Shown here piece after piece: positions 42,181 to 50,576 of a DNA stretch of 64,000 bases. The position numbers were made by a program, and so were the translations under genes. Numbering within the stretch: position 1 is the first letter of the stretch; every line of letters starts with the position of its first letter. A model generated the notes under the pieces. The model did no database searches, was not told where the DNA came from, and worked only from the letters and a program-made list of their open reading frames with translations. Source of the DNA: Algoriphagus sp. (GTDB lineage Bacteria > Bacteroidota > Bacteroidia > Cytophagales > Cyclobacteriaceae); NCBI RefSeq assembly GCF_030694375.1, contig NZ_JAUXYL010000007.1, positions 186,001 through 250,000 of the forward strand, written 5' to 3'.

Positions 42181-42718
42181 GGTATCCAAGTTTGATCAGA
42201 CAGAAAACAGAATAGTTTATCATATCCTGATAGTTGGCCTCAATTCCTTCAGAAACGATGGTTTGCCCTTGATTGTCCTCGATTTGTTTTACTCTAAACA
42301 ACTTCATCAGTATGATATCTGTCATCGAACTCACGCGCATATCTCGCCAAGCCTCGCCATAATCATGATTTTTATTTTCGAGCAAGCCCCTCGTCGATTC
42401 AGTCCAGTGATCATAAATGGGCTCGAGTTCGGCATATGGAATCTCCATCCGGTCATCATCTCTCAAGCTGATTTGAATTAAGGCAATCAGGCAATAGTTG
42501 ATGATCCCAACAAATTCATCCAAGATTGGATCATTGACCTTTTGACTCCCTTTTTCCTGTATTGACCTAATTCGCTGTGCTTTGATGAAAATCTGATCCG
42601 TAATCGACGAAAGCCTCAAAATCCTCCAAGCTGTCCCATAATCAAGTGTTTTCTTACTGAATAAATCTTTACATCGGGCGATTACTTGCTTATATTCGTT
42701 GCTGGTATTAGTCTCCAA
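42161..42718 (-). CDS. DUF1599 protein
   Basis: Two tandem helical units, each with a (D/K)DYGxAWRxxRxSSxTD(Q/I)I core: KKTLDYGTAWRILRLSSITDQI and NHDYGEAWRDMRVSSMTDII, typical of DUF1599. The function is unknown; the fold resembles all-alpha nucleotide pyrophosphatases, so a nucleotide role is possible. I place the start at TTG 42718 (185 residues, the family length). The frame extends to an ATG at 42796, which would overlap folP by 64 bp. It stands divergent to folP with only 14 bp between starts. Confidence 0.8.
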   Translation of the reverse strand: METNTSNEYKQVIARCKDLFSKKTLDYGTAWRILRLSSITDQIFIKAQRIRSIQEKGSQKVNDPILDEFVGIINYCLIALIQISLRDDDRMEIPYAELEPIYDHWTESTRGLLENKNHDYGEAWRDMRVSSMTDIILMKLFRVKQIEDNQGQTIVSEGIEANYQDMINYSVFCLIKLGYHKIEPA

Positions 42719-42732
42719 AATTCCTTTGTTTA

Positions 42733-43617
42733 ATGCTATCCGGATCAAATCCGTCTTCTTCGACCGAAGATAAATTATTTCCACAAAAATATACACTCCA
42801 AATCAAAGGAAGGATCGTATGCTTGGATAAACCACAAGTGATGGGAATCTTGAATCTGACTCCGGATTCTTTTTTTACCGAAAGTCGCGTCAATAAAAAT
42901 CGTGAAGCAATCCTCGAGAAAGCCGGGAAAATGATTTATGAAGGTGCCGACTTTTTGGATTTGGGTGGATATAGCTCAAGACCGGGTGCTGTTGATATTT
43001 CAATTCAGGAAGAAATCGATCGAGTGGTACCTGCTGTGGAAGTCATCCGAAAGGAATTTCCCGATATCTTACTGTCAATCGATACTTTCCGATCCAAGGT
43101 AGCTCAAGAAGCCGTATTTGCAGGTGCTGATATCGTCAATGATATTTCTGCCGGGAATCTGGATGAGGCCATGCTTCCCATGATTGCAAGTCTTGGAGTT
43201 CCCTACATAGCTATGCATATGAAAGGAAATCCACAAAACATGCTGTCCCAGTCAAATTATTCTGATATTCTGAGAGAAATACTGCATTATTTCGCGGAAA
43301 AAGTGGATCTTATTAGAAAACTTGGCATCAAAGATGTAATTATCGATCCTGGGATTGGATTTGCAAAGACGATTGAGCAGAATTTCTATTTGCTGAAAAA
43401 TCTAAAAAGTTTTGAAACCTTGGGATTTCCACTTTTGGTTGGGGTATCGAGGAAATCAATGATTTACAAAACACTGCAAATTGATACTACAAATGCACTA
43501 AACGGGACAACAGCCCTGAATATGTTTGCTTTATTGCAAGGAGCAAACATACTCAGAGTTCACGACGTTAAGGAAGCAAAAGAGACTGTAAAACTATTTG
43601 AACGACTATACCCTTGA
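42733..43617 (+). CDS. folP: dihydropteroate synthase
   Basis: Joins p-aminobenzoate to the pterin pyrophosphate in folate synthesis. Motifs: VMGILNLTPDSFF, GADFLDLGGYSSRPGA, LSIDTFRSKVAQEAV, ADIVNDISAGN, DPGIGFAKTIEQN and the pABA-site GVSRKSMIYK. Length 294. The TGA stop overlaps the TTG start of cdaA (TTGA at 43614-43617), which implies translational coupling. The start ATG lies 14 bp from the divergent DUF1599 start. Confidence 0.96.
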   Translation: MLSGSNPSSSTEDKLFPQKYTLQIKGRIVCLDKPQVMGILNLTPDSFFTESRVNKNREAILEKAGKMIYEGADFLDLGGYSSRPGAVDISIQEEIDRVVPAVEVIRKEFPDILLSIDTFRSKVAQEAVFAGADIVNDISAGNLDEAMLPMIASLGVPYIAMHMKGNPQNMLSQSNYSDILREILHYFAEKVDLIRKLGIKDVIIDPGIGFAKTIEQNFYLLKNLKSFETLGFPLLVGVSRKSMIYKTLQIDTTNALNGTTALNMFALLQGANILRVHDVKEAKETVKLFERLYP

Positions 43618-44489
43618 GCTTACTTTTCAAAATAGGTTTTTTGGACATCTCCATCGTCAATATGATCGATATTGCGTTGGTGGCTGCGCTATTGTACCAA
43701 GTTTACAAGCTTCTAAAAGGTAGCGTTGCAATCAAAATCTTTGTCGGTTTCCTTTCACTTTACCTGATTTATCTTTTGGTAAGGGCACTCCGAATGGAAC
43801 TGCTTTCAGCAATTCTCGGCCAATTCATGGGAGTCGGAGTAATTGCTGCCCTCATTATTTTTGCTCCAGAGATCCGAAAGTTTCTGTTGATTGTCGGCCG
43901 TACTTCAATTTTCTCCGACGACAATATTTTAAAGGATATTCTTTTTTTCTGGAGAAAAAAAGAAAATTCGGCATTCAACATCAGTCCGATCATTGATGCA
44001 TCCAAAGTTCTGGCAGGAAGCAACACGGGAGCTTTAATGGTCATTTCCAGTAATACCGAATTGAAATTCTATGCAGAAAGCGGTGACATTTTGGATGCCG
44101 AGCTTTCGAAGCGCTTGCTGATTTCGATTTTCAACAAATACAGCCCACTCCATGACGGTGCAGTAATCATTCACAAAGGCCGAATTAAGGCTGCGCGATG
44201 TATTTTGCCGGTTACAGAGCGAGAAGTGCCTGCTCAGTTTGGACTTCGCCACCGAGCTGGAATCGGCATGTCTGAGGCAACCGATTCATTGATCCTAGTC
44301 GTATCTGAGGAGACAGGTCAGATGTCCATGATGAAAAACGGTAAAGTGCTGCATAATCTTTCTTTTCAGGAAATAAGAGAAATCATCAACGACTATCTCA
44401 ACAATGAGGACTTGGATGATAGATTCGAAAACCTCTCGGAATACGACCATTCGACAAAAAGCAGCTTAGCAATTTCAGGAAAATCCTGA
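43614..44489 (+). CDS. cdaA: diadenylate cyclase (CdaA/DisA_N)
   Basis: Makes cyclic di-AMP from two ATP. Three N-terminal helices (MIDIALVAALLYQVYKLL to IYLLVRALRMEL) anchor it. The DAC domain shows DGAVIIHKGRIKAARCILP and LRHRAGIGMSEATDSLILV, the DGA and RHR catalytic motifs, plus VSEETGQMSMM. The start codon is TTG at 43614, overlapping the folP stop. Length 291. folP-cdaA is a conserved order in Bacteroidota. Confidence 0.93.
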   Translation: MSLLFKIGFLDISIVNMIDIALVAALLYQVYKLLKGSVAIKIFVGFLSLYLIYLLVRALRMELLSAILGQFMGVGVIAALIIFAPEIRKFLLIVGRTSIFSDDNILKDILFFWRKKENSAFNISPIIDASKVLAGSNTGALMVISSNTELKFYAESGDILDAELSKRLLISIFNKYSPLHDGAVIIHKGRIKAARCILPVTEREVPAQFGLRHRAGIGMSEATDSLILVVSEETGQMSMMKNGKVLHNLSFQEIREIINDYLNNEDLDDRFENLSEYDHSTKSSLAISGKS

Positions 44490-44525
44490 TTGGAAAAGAA
44501 TAATTTCAATGGAATGAGGAAATAA

Positions 44526-44556
44526 AAAGCCTGTCAGTTTTATTTTGACAGGCTTT
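44526..44556. terminator. bidirectional terminator between cdaA and kbl
   Basis: A perfect 11-bp stem AAAGCCTGTCA / TGACAGGCTTT with a 9-base loop and T-rich sides on both strands. Confidence 0.88.
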
Positions 44557-44582
44557 ATTATTTCAATTAGGCATCAAAAAAA

Positions 44583-45779
44583 TCATTTTAATACGCCAAG
44601 CTCTTTGCCCACTTCTATAAAGGCGCCAATCGCCTGATCCAAATGATGTCGCTCGTGACCTGCTGAAATCTGCACCCGGATTCGAGCTTGGCCTTTTGGT
44701 ACGACAGGATAATAGAAGCCAATCACATAGATCCCTTTCTCTAGCACCTTTTCCGCCATCTTCTGCGAAAGTACGGCATCATAAAGCATCAAGGGCACAA
44801 TGGCATGCTCGCCCGGCTTGATGTCAAAGCCTGCGGCAGTCATTTTGGATCGGAAGTACTTTGTGTTTTCCTCCAACTTATCCCGCAACTCGGTAGTCTT
44901 CGAAAGCAAATCAAAAACCGCGATAGAAGCTCCTGTGATGGAAGGCGCCAAGGTATTTGAAAACAAATACGGTCTGGATCGCTGTCGAAGCAATTCGACG
45001 ATTTCTTTTCTACCGGAAGTAAATCCACCAGAAGCCCCACCCAGGGCCTTTCCAAGCGTTCCGGTAATGATGTCGATTTTGCCCATCACACCGCAATGCT
45101 CATGGACCCCACGACCCGTTTTGCCCATGAAACCTGTCGAGTGACACTCATCGGACATCACTAGCGCCTCATATTTTTCTGCCAATGCTACGATTTTGTC
45201 CAACTGGGCGATGGTCCCGTCCATGGAGAAAACCCCGTCGGTCACGATAATTTTCTGCTTCGCTCCGGCAGCGATGGCATCCTGCAATTGCTTTTCCAGA
45301 TCAGCCATGTTGTTGTGCTCATAGCGATAGCGCATTGCCTTGCAAAGACGCACGCCATCGATAATCGAAGCATGATTCAAAGCATCCGAAATAATGGCAT
45401 CCTCCGCTCCAAAAATCGGTTCAAAAACTCCCCCATTCGCATCAAATGCTGCTGCGTAGAGGATCGTATCTTCAGTCCCCAAAAACTCAGAAATCTTCCG
45501 CTCCAATTCCTTGTGGATGTCCTGAGTTCCGCAGATAAACCGCACAGATGACAACCCAAAACCATGGGTATCAATGGCCGCTTTTGCCGCCTCTACTACT
45601 TTTGGATGGGAAGAAAGTCCGAGGTAATTGTTTGCACAGAAGTTCAGCACTTTTTGTCCTCCAGCGATGGTAATCTCAGCAGATTGGGGAGAAGTGATGA
45701 TGCGTTCTTTTTTAAACAATCCGGCTTCTTGGATGGATTTTAACTCTTGTTCTAATTTGGGTTTAAGCTGATCGTACAT
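44583..45779 (-). CDS. kbl: glycine C-acetyltransferase (2-amino-3-ketobutyrate CoA ligase)
   Basis: PLP-dependent alpha-oxoamine synthase that splits 2-amino-3-ketobutyrate into glycine and acetyl-CoA. The PLP Lys is in [33 protein letters not shown] and [11 protein letters not shown] are conserved. Length 398 is normal. It is divergent from tdh, the enzyme making its substrate, so both are likely co-regulated from the 154-bp gap. Confidence 0.95.
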   Translation of the reverse strand: MYDQLKPKLEQELKSIQEAGLFKKERIITSPQSAEITIAGGQKVLNFCANNYLGLSSHPKVVEAAKAAIDTHGFGLSSVRFICGTQDIHKELERKISEFLGTEDTILYAAAFDANGGVFEPIFGAEDAIISDALNHASIIDGVRLCKAMRYRYEHNNMADLEKQLQDAIAAGAKQKIIVTDGVFSMDGTIAQLDKIVALAEKYEALVMSDECHSTGFMGKTGRGVHEHCGVMGKIDIITGTLGKALGGASGGFTSGRKEIVELLRQRSRPYLFSNTLAPSITGASIAVFDLLSKTTELRDKLEENTKYFRSKMTAAGFDIKPGEHAIVPLMLYDAVLSQKMAEKVLEKGIYVIGFYYPVVPKGQARIRVQISAGHERHHLDQAIGAFIEVGKELGVLK

Positions 45780-45933
45780 GCGCTATTGAATTAAATTGAT
45801 TTTCAGATTTTGAGAATTCCGCCAGTCAAAAAACTGAGGCGGAGCGGTGATTTTTACTACTTTTGCGCTAGCAAACCCAAATATAAACAAAAACCCTCAA
45901 GGCCACTTTGGGGCTTTTTTGGAAGATCTTCCC

Positions 45934-46890
45934 ATGGAAAAAATCCTCATCATCGGAGCTGCCGGACAGCTTGGTTCAGAACTCACCCGATCTCTTGCCT
46001 ATCAGTTTGGCGGAGAGCAAGTTATCGCAACAGACCTCAGAGATTCGGCTCGTTTTGAGTTTGATTATTGCCGATTTGAAGTCTTGGATGCGATGAATAA
46101 AGAGGCGCTTCATGATTTGGTCAAAGAAGAAAATGTCACGCAGATCTATCACCTTGCCGCCGTACTCTCGGCTACAGGCGAGAAAAATCCAAAGTTTGCT
46201 TGGCACCTGAATATGGAAAGCTTGCTTTTCGTTTTGGAGCTTGCCAAAGAAATGAAGCTGGACAAAATCTATTGGCCTTCTTCCATTGCCGTATTCGGGC
46301 CAAATACTCCAAAAATCAACACCCCTCAATACTGCGTCAAAGAACCCAACACGGTCTATGGCATCAGCAAGCAAGCAGGGGAAAGATGGTGTGAATACTA
46401 CTTTCAAAAATATAATGTGGATGTCCGCAGCTTGCGTTATCCGGGTCTAATTGGATATAAGTCCCTGCCTGGCGGTGGCACCACAGACTATGCGGTAGAC
46501 ATTTATCACAAGGCTTTGGCGGGTGAAAAATTCACTTGCTTTCTCCGGGAGGACAGTTACCTACCCATGATGTATATGCCTGATGCGATCAAGGCTACTC
46601 TTGATTTGATGAATGCCCCTCGGGAATCGGTAAAAATTAGATCCAGCTATAATCTTTCCGGTATGAGTTTTTCTCCTAAGGAGATCTATGAAAGCATAAA
46701 AAAGTATGTTCCCGGATTTGAGATTGAATACAACCCGGATTTTCGTCAAGTGATTGCCGACTCTTGGCCTGACACTATTGATGACAGTCGAGCAAGGGAA
46801 GATTGGGGATGGCAACCGGATTATGATTTGGATGCAATGACGAAAGACATTCTTGAAAACCTCCCGACATTTTTTCCGCCGAAAAAGTAA
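45934..46890 (+). CDS. tdh: L-threonine 3-dehydrogenase, SDR type
   Basis: From ATG 45934 the Rossmann motif is ILIIGAAGQLGSELTRSL and the active site is VYGISKQAGERWCEYY (YxxxK); PGLIGYKSLPGGGTTDYAVD is characteristic of the short-chain (not zinc-type) threonine dehydrogenase. It oxidises threonine to 2-amino-3-ketobutyrate, the kbl substrate. The longer frame from 45847 adds 29 residues that read through a likely promoter/leader and is rejected. Length 318. Confidence 0.93.
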   Translation: MEKILIIGAAGQLGSELTRSLAYQFGGEQVIATDLRDSARFEFDYCRFEVLDAMNKEALHDLVKEENVTQIYHLAAVLSATGEKNPKFAWHLNMESLLFVLELAKEMKLDKIYWPSSIAVFGPNTPKINTPQYCVKEPNTVYGISKQAGERWCEYYFQKYNVDVRSLRYPGLIGYKSLPGGGTTDYAVDIYHKALAGEKFTCFLREDSYLPMMYMPDAIKATLDLMNAPRESVKIRSSYNLSGMSFSPKEIYESIKKYVPGFEIEYNPDFRQVIADSWPDTIDDSRAREDWGWQPDYDLDAMTKDILENLPTFFPPKK

Positions 46891-47029
46891 ATCACCTGAT
46901 TCAGCCTAGAGACGACAGGCTTTCAAATTCTTAAGGAATATGATTTTTATAGTTATTTAAATACAGCCTACTAGAAGAAGGAAGGCAGTATCCAAGATGA
47001 TGGTAGAATGAGTTATTCCTCCCGCTGCG

Positions 47030-47329
47030 TTAAAGGAAAGTTAATCCAATTCTCTTGTTTAGACCTTGTTCGAAGATTCGAATCAATGTCGATAACTGGA
47101 TATTGCCTTTCCCATTTTCAAGTTTTGAGATGTAACTTTTCTTTGTTCCAGCCTTTTCTGCCAACTGCTCTTGGGTGAGATTGGCTTCTTTTCTCGCAGC
47201 CTTTAACATTTCACTTACAATGAACATTTGGACCTTCTCTTCATATTTATTTCTGCTTTCAGATCCAATTTTACCGTGTTCCAGTTCAATCAGTTCATCG
47301 AATGTTTTGACTTTGCTATAATCTACCAT
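47030..47329 (-). CDS. HigA-type antitoxin (XRE helix-turn-helix)
   Basis: This 99-residue protein ends with a Cro/C1-type HTH: EANLTQEQLAEKAGTKKSYISKLENG. It follows the toxin gene by 4 bp, the inverted toxin-first order of higBA. By analogy it neutralises the toxin and represses the operon through the palindrome at 47679-47696. The ATG at 47329 is chosen; the longer frame would start inside the toxin gene. Confidence 0.87.
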   Translation of the reverse strand: MVDYSKVKTFDELIELEHGKIGSESRNKYEEKVQMFIVSEMLKAARKEANLTQEQLAEKAGTKKSYISKLENGKGNIQLSTLIRIFEQGLNKRIGLTFL

Positions 47330-47333
47330 GGCT

Positions 47334-47669
47334 TTATTTCTTTGATTGAAAATATTCATTCATTAACCTTTCGGCTTTTTCAATTTCATTCTTTGGGGTC
47401 TTTTGATTCTTCTTTTGAAAACCGTTGAATAGGACGACTACCTTTCCTTCATCAAAACAGCAGAATATTCTGTAAATATTAGACTGATTTTTCACTCTAA
47501 TTTCATACAACCCTTCAGTTCCTTCCAGGTGCTTGAGAAATTTCTCGGGCACCCTTTCCACTTGCTTAATCAGTTCAAAAACATATTGAATCTTATTCTT
47601 GACCTTTTCATTCTGGTTTTGATAAAATTCAATAAAGTGGTCTTCATAAAAAATTATCTTCCTTACCAT
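47334..47669 (-). CDS. HigB/RelE-like toxin
   Basis: This 111-residue RelE/HigB-fold protein begins VRKIIFYEDHFIEFYQNQ and has the core strands EGLYEIRVKNQSNIYRIFC and KVVVLFNGFQKKNQKTP with basic residues typical of ribosome-dependent mRNA interferases. Toxin precedes antitoxin as in higBA. ATG 47669 is preferred over the upstream frame start at 47705, which would lie in the operator. The pair stands in an otherwise core region. Confidence 0.87.
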   Translation of the reverse strand: MVRKIIFYEDHFIEFYQNQNEKVKNKIQYVFELIKQVERVPEKFLKHLEGTEGLYEIRVKNQSNIYRIFCCFDEGKVVVLFNGFQKKNQKTPKNEIEKAERLMNEYFQSKK

Positions 47670-47678
47670 AATTACAAA

Positions 47679-47696
47679 GTTATCTCTTAAGATAAC
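47679..47696. promoter_or_regulatory. palindromic operator candidate of the HigBA-like pair
   Basis: GTTATCT and AGATAAC arms (7 bp each, perfect) around CTTA, starting 10 bp upstream of the toxin ATG. The position and symmetry suit an autorepressor site for the HTH antitoxin. Confidence 0.55.
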
Positions 47697-47735
47697 AATA
47701 TCCAAAAAAGCAGGCTTCTTTTAATGCACACTAAC

Positions 47736-47765
47736 AAAAGCCTCTTTGCCCTCAAGGAGGCTTTT
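47736..47765 (+). terminator. terminator-like hairpin upstream of the toxin-antitoxin pair
   Basis: AAAAGCCTC / GAGGCTTTT stem (9 bp) with a 12-base loop. No plus-strand gene ends nearby: tdh ends 845 bp earlier, on the other side of the HigBA pair. Confidence 0.5.
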
Positions 47766-47845
47766 CCATTTTTTAATTGCCATCAGACCATTTTACCTTC
47801 CATTCTATTCCGAAATTGGCTATTTTCCAGCCTATTCTTTAGAAA

Positions 47846-50575
47846 ATGAATCGGAATCAGCTTGTCTTACTTCTTAGCCTTCTTGTTGGGATTTCCCTGA
47901 TTGGATTCTTCTTTTTTGGACCTGAAAAAGAAGTCGATTACAGCACCCAGATCAAACCAATCCTGAATAAACACTGCATCACCTGCCATGGTGGAGTAAA
48001 GAAAAACGGGGGATTCAGTATTCTATTTGAAGAAGAGGCTTTCGCTCTAAATGAATCCGGCCTGCCTGCGATCGTGCCCGGCAGTCCCAATTCAAGCGAA
48101 TTGATCAAGCGACTGACTCATTCCGATCCTGAATTGAGGATGCCCTACCAAAAGGCTGCACTTTCAGACGAAGAAATCGACTTGCTCAAAACCTGGATTC
48201 GCCAAGGTGCGAAATGGGGAAAGCATTGGGCCTATAAGCCAGTTCAAAAACCAGCATTCACATCTCAGATTCAATCCGCCGGAATCGGAAGTACTAATTC
48301 CGGTAACGCAATAAGTCCGATTGATCACTTTATAAGAGAAAAGTTGGAAGTAAAAGGTCTGATCCCTTCCGCAGAAGAGCAGCCGCTTCGCCTTCTCCGA
48401 CGAGTCGCTTTGGATTTGACAGGATTGCCTCCCTCTGAGACTTTAGTTTCAGATTTTTCTTCTGGAAAAATCACCTACAATCAAGCTGTCGATCAGCTTT
48501 TGAAATCCGATTCCTTTGGAGAAAAATGGGCGACTTGGTGGCTTGATCTTGCCAGGTATGCCGATACGAAAGGCTATGAGCGAGACGTCTCGCGCACGAT
48601 GTGGCCTTATCGGGATTGGGTGATTCGGGCATTCAATACCGACAAACCTTTCGATGAATTCACCATCGAGCAACTTGCAGGAGACTTGCTGCCCAATCCG
48701 ACTCAGGATCAATTGACGGCGACGGCTTTCCATCGGAATACAATGAACAATGACGAGGGAGGAACCGAGGATGAGGAATTCCGAGTTGCGGCCGTTCTCG
48801 ACCGGGTCAATACCACTTATGAGGTTTGGCAAAGTACCACCATTGCTTGTGTGCAGTGTCACAGTCATACCTATGATCCGATTCGCCATGAGGAATTCTA
48901 TCAGTCGGCCGCCTTTTTCAATAATACCCGAGACGAAGATACCCACGATGAGGAGCCTCGATTGCGGTTCTACGAACCCGAACAGCAAAGCCAAATCGAT
49001 GCAGTAATCAATTGGGTGAAGGAAACTGAAGGGGAAAAGGGAGCGAAAGCCCGATCTGACTTTCTTAAATTCTACGAACCGAAGTATGCAGCTCACTTAG
49101 CAACTGACTTCAACAGGTCCGAATTGATCGACACCAAATGGCTTGGGCTCTGGTCTGGAGGTTCCGCTGTCTACAAAAACATCGACACCCAAGGCTCGGA
49201 TCAGCTCTTACTGGATTATTGGACTGGATTGGATGGCACGGAGATGACGATCCGAAAAGACGGTGCGGCAGGCGAAATCCTAGCTTCATTTGTCATGAAT
49301 AAAACTCAAGGAGAAGTGGTCAGGCAAATTCCCTTCAAGCCCATTTCAGGAAAAGTCAACCTCCACATTGAAGCCAAAAATCCTTCTGCCGGTCCGCAGC
49401 AAAACACCTCGACAATTGTCTGGTTTGCCTTTGTCCCAAGCCTAAAAGGAAAAGAAAAACCGGGTTTTGCAGCGTCAGAAAAAACCTGGGAAGAGCTGCT
49501 GAAATTCAAAGGAACTAGACTTCCGATATTGATTGAAAACCCACCCTACATGGCTCGAAAAACAAATGTGTTTGAACGCGGCAATTGGATGGTTTTAGGA
49601 GAAGAAGTCAAACCAAAAACCCCGGATGAACTTGGGGGCTGGAAAGAACAATGGCCAAATAACCGTCTTGGTTTTGCCTATTGGCTGACATCGCTCGAAA
49701 ATCCACTAACGGCCCGCACGCTCATCAACCGGGTTTGGGATCAGCTGTTTGGCAGAGGAATCGTGAGATCACTGGAAGACATGGGCAGTCAGTCAGACCC
49801 TCCGACTCATCCTGAATTGCTGGATTACCTGGCTTGGAAGACGATGAATGACTACGATTGGAGCATGAAATCCTTAATTCGGGAAATCGTCACTTCAACC
49901 ACATACAAGCAGTCTTCAGTTCTTTCGGCAGAAGTTTTTGAAAAAGACCCGGAAAACCAATGGTACTCCCGAGGACCAAGATTTCGCCTTTCAGCCGAGC
50001 AAGTTCGGGATCAGGCTTTGGCTGTAAGCGGACTGCTCAGCCAAAAAATGTACGGTCCCGGAGTCAAACCACATCAACCTGAAGGAATTTGGCAAACTGT
50101 GTATAATGGAGAATCCTGGAAGGAAAGCGAGGGAGAGGATAAATACCGAAGAGGAATTTACACCTTCCTGAAGCGTACCAGCCCCTACCCTTCCTTCATC
50201 ACATTTGATGCGGCGAGCCGGGAAGTGTGCCTCAGCAAGCGACTGGTCACTAATACCCCCCTTCAGGCTTTAGTCACGCTCAATGACCCGGTTTATCTTG
50301 AAGCCGCAAAAAACTTAGGGAAAAATACCTGGGAAAAGAGCGGAGAAAATCCTGAAAAAGCAATTTCGGCTGCCTATGAAAAATTGATCTTAAGTCCAAT
50401 TTCCGAAGGGAAAAAGAAAACACTTCTTGCCTTGTTTGCTTCCGCAAAAGCAGAATTCACCAAAGATCCCAAAGCTTTAAATGAATTCTACCCCGGAGCA
50501 AAACCCGAAGTAGCAGCCATGTCAGTAGTAGCCAATGCCATGATGAATCTGGATGAATTTTTAACCAAGCCTTAG
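47846..50575 (+). CDS. PSCyt1-PSCyt2-PSD1 (planctomycete-type cytochrome) protein
   Basis: Length 909, with an N-terminal membrane anchor. A PSCyt1 domain has CITCH at residues 44-48; a PSCyt2/DUF1549 domain includes LRRVALDLTGLPPSE and WWLDLARYADTKGY; a second heme-like motif CVQCH is at 335-339; the C-terminal PSD1/DUF1553 domain has NPLTARTLINRVWDQLFGRGIV and SAEQVRDQALAVSGLL. These heme-binding proteins are associated with DUF1501 partners. Their reaction is unknown. The DUF1501 gene follows by 1 bp. Confidence 0.88.
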   Translation: MNRNQLVLLLSLLVGISLIGFFFFGPEKEVDYSTQIKPILNKHCITCHGGVKKNGGFSILFEEEAFALNESGLPAIVPGSPNSSELIKRLTHSDPELRMPYQKAALSDEEIDLLKTWIRQGAKWGKHWAYKPVQKPAFTSQIQSAGIGSTNSGNAISPIDHFIREKLEVKGLIPSAEEQPLRLLRRVALDLTGLPPSETLVSDFSSGKITYNQAVDQLLKSDSFGEKWATWWLDLARYADTKGYERDVSRTMWPYRDWVIRAFNTDKPFDEFTIEQLAGDLLPNPTQDQLTATAFHRNTMNNDEGGTEDEEFRVAAVLDRVNTTYEVWQSTTIACVQCHSHTYDPIRHEEFYQSAAFFNNTRDEDTHDEEPRLRFYEPEQQSQIDAVINWVKETEGEKGAKARSDFLKFYEPKYAAHLATDFNRSELIDTKWLGLWSGGSAVYKNIDTQGSDQLLLDYWTGLDGTEMTIRKDGAAGEILASFVMNKTQGEVVRQIPFKPISGKVNLHIEAKNPSAGPQQNTSTIVWFAFVPSLKGKEKPGFAASEKTWEELLKFKGTRLPILIENPPYMARKTNVFERGNWMVLGEEVKPKTPDELGGWKEQWPNNRLGFAYWLTSLENPLTARTLINRVWDQLFGRGIVRSLEDMGSQSDPPTHPELLDYLAWKTMNDYDWSMKSLIREIVTSTTYKQSSVLSAEVFEKDPENQWYSRGPRFRLSAEQVRDQALAVSGLLSQKMYGPGVKPHQPEGIWQTVYNGESWKESEGEDKYRRGIYTFLKRTSPYPSFITFDAASREVCLSKRLVTNTPLQALVTLNDPVYLEAAKNLGKNTWEKSGENPEKAISAAYEKLILSPISEGKKKTLLALFASAKAEFTKDPKALNEFYPGAKPEVAAMSVVANAMMNLDEFLTKP

Positions 50576-50576
50576 G

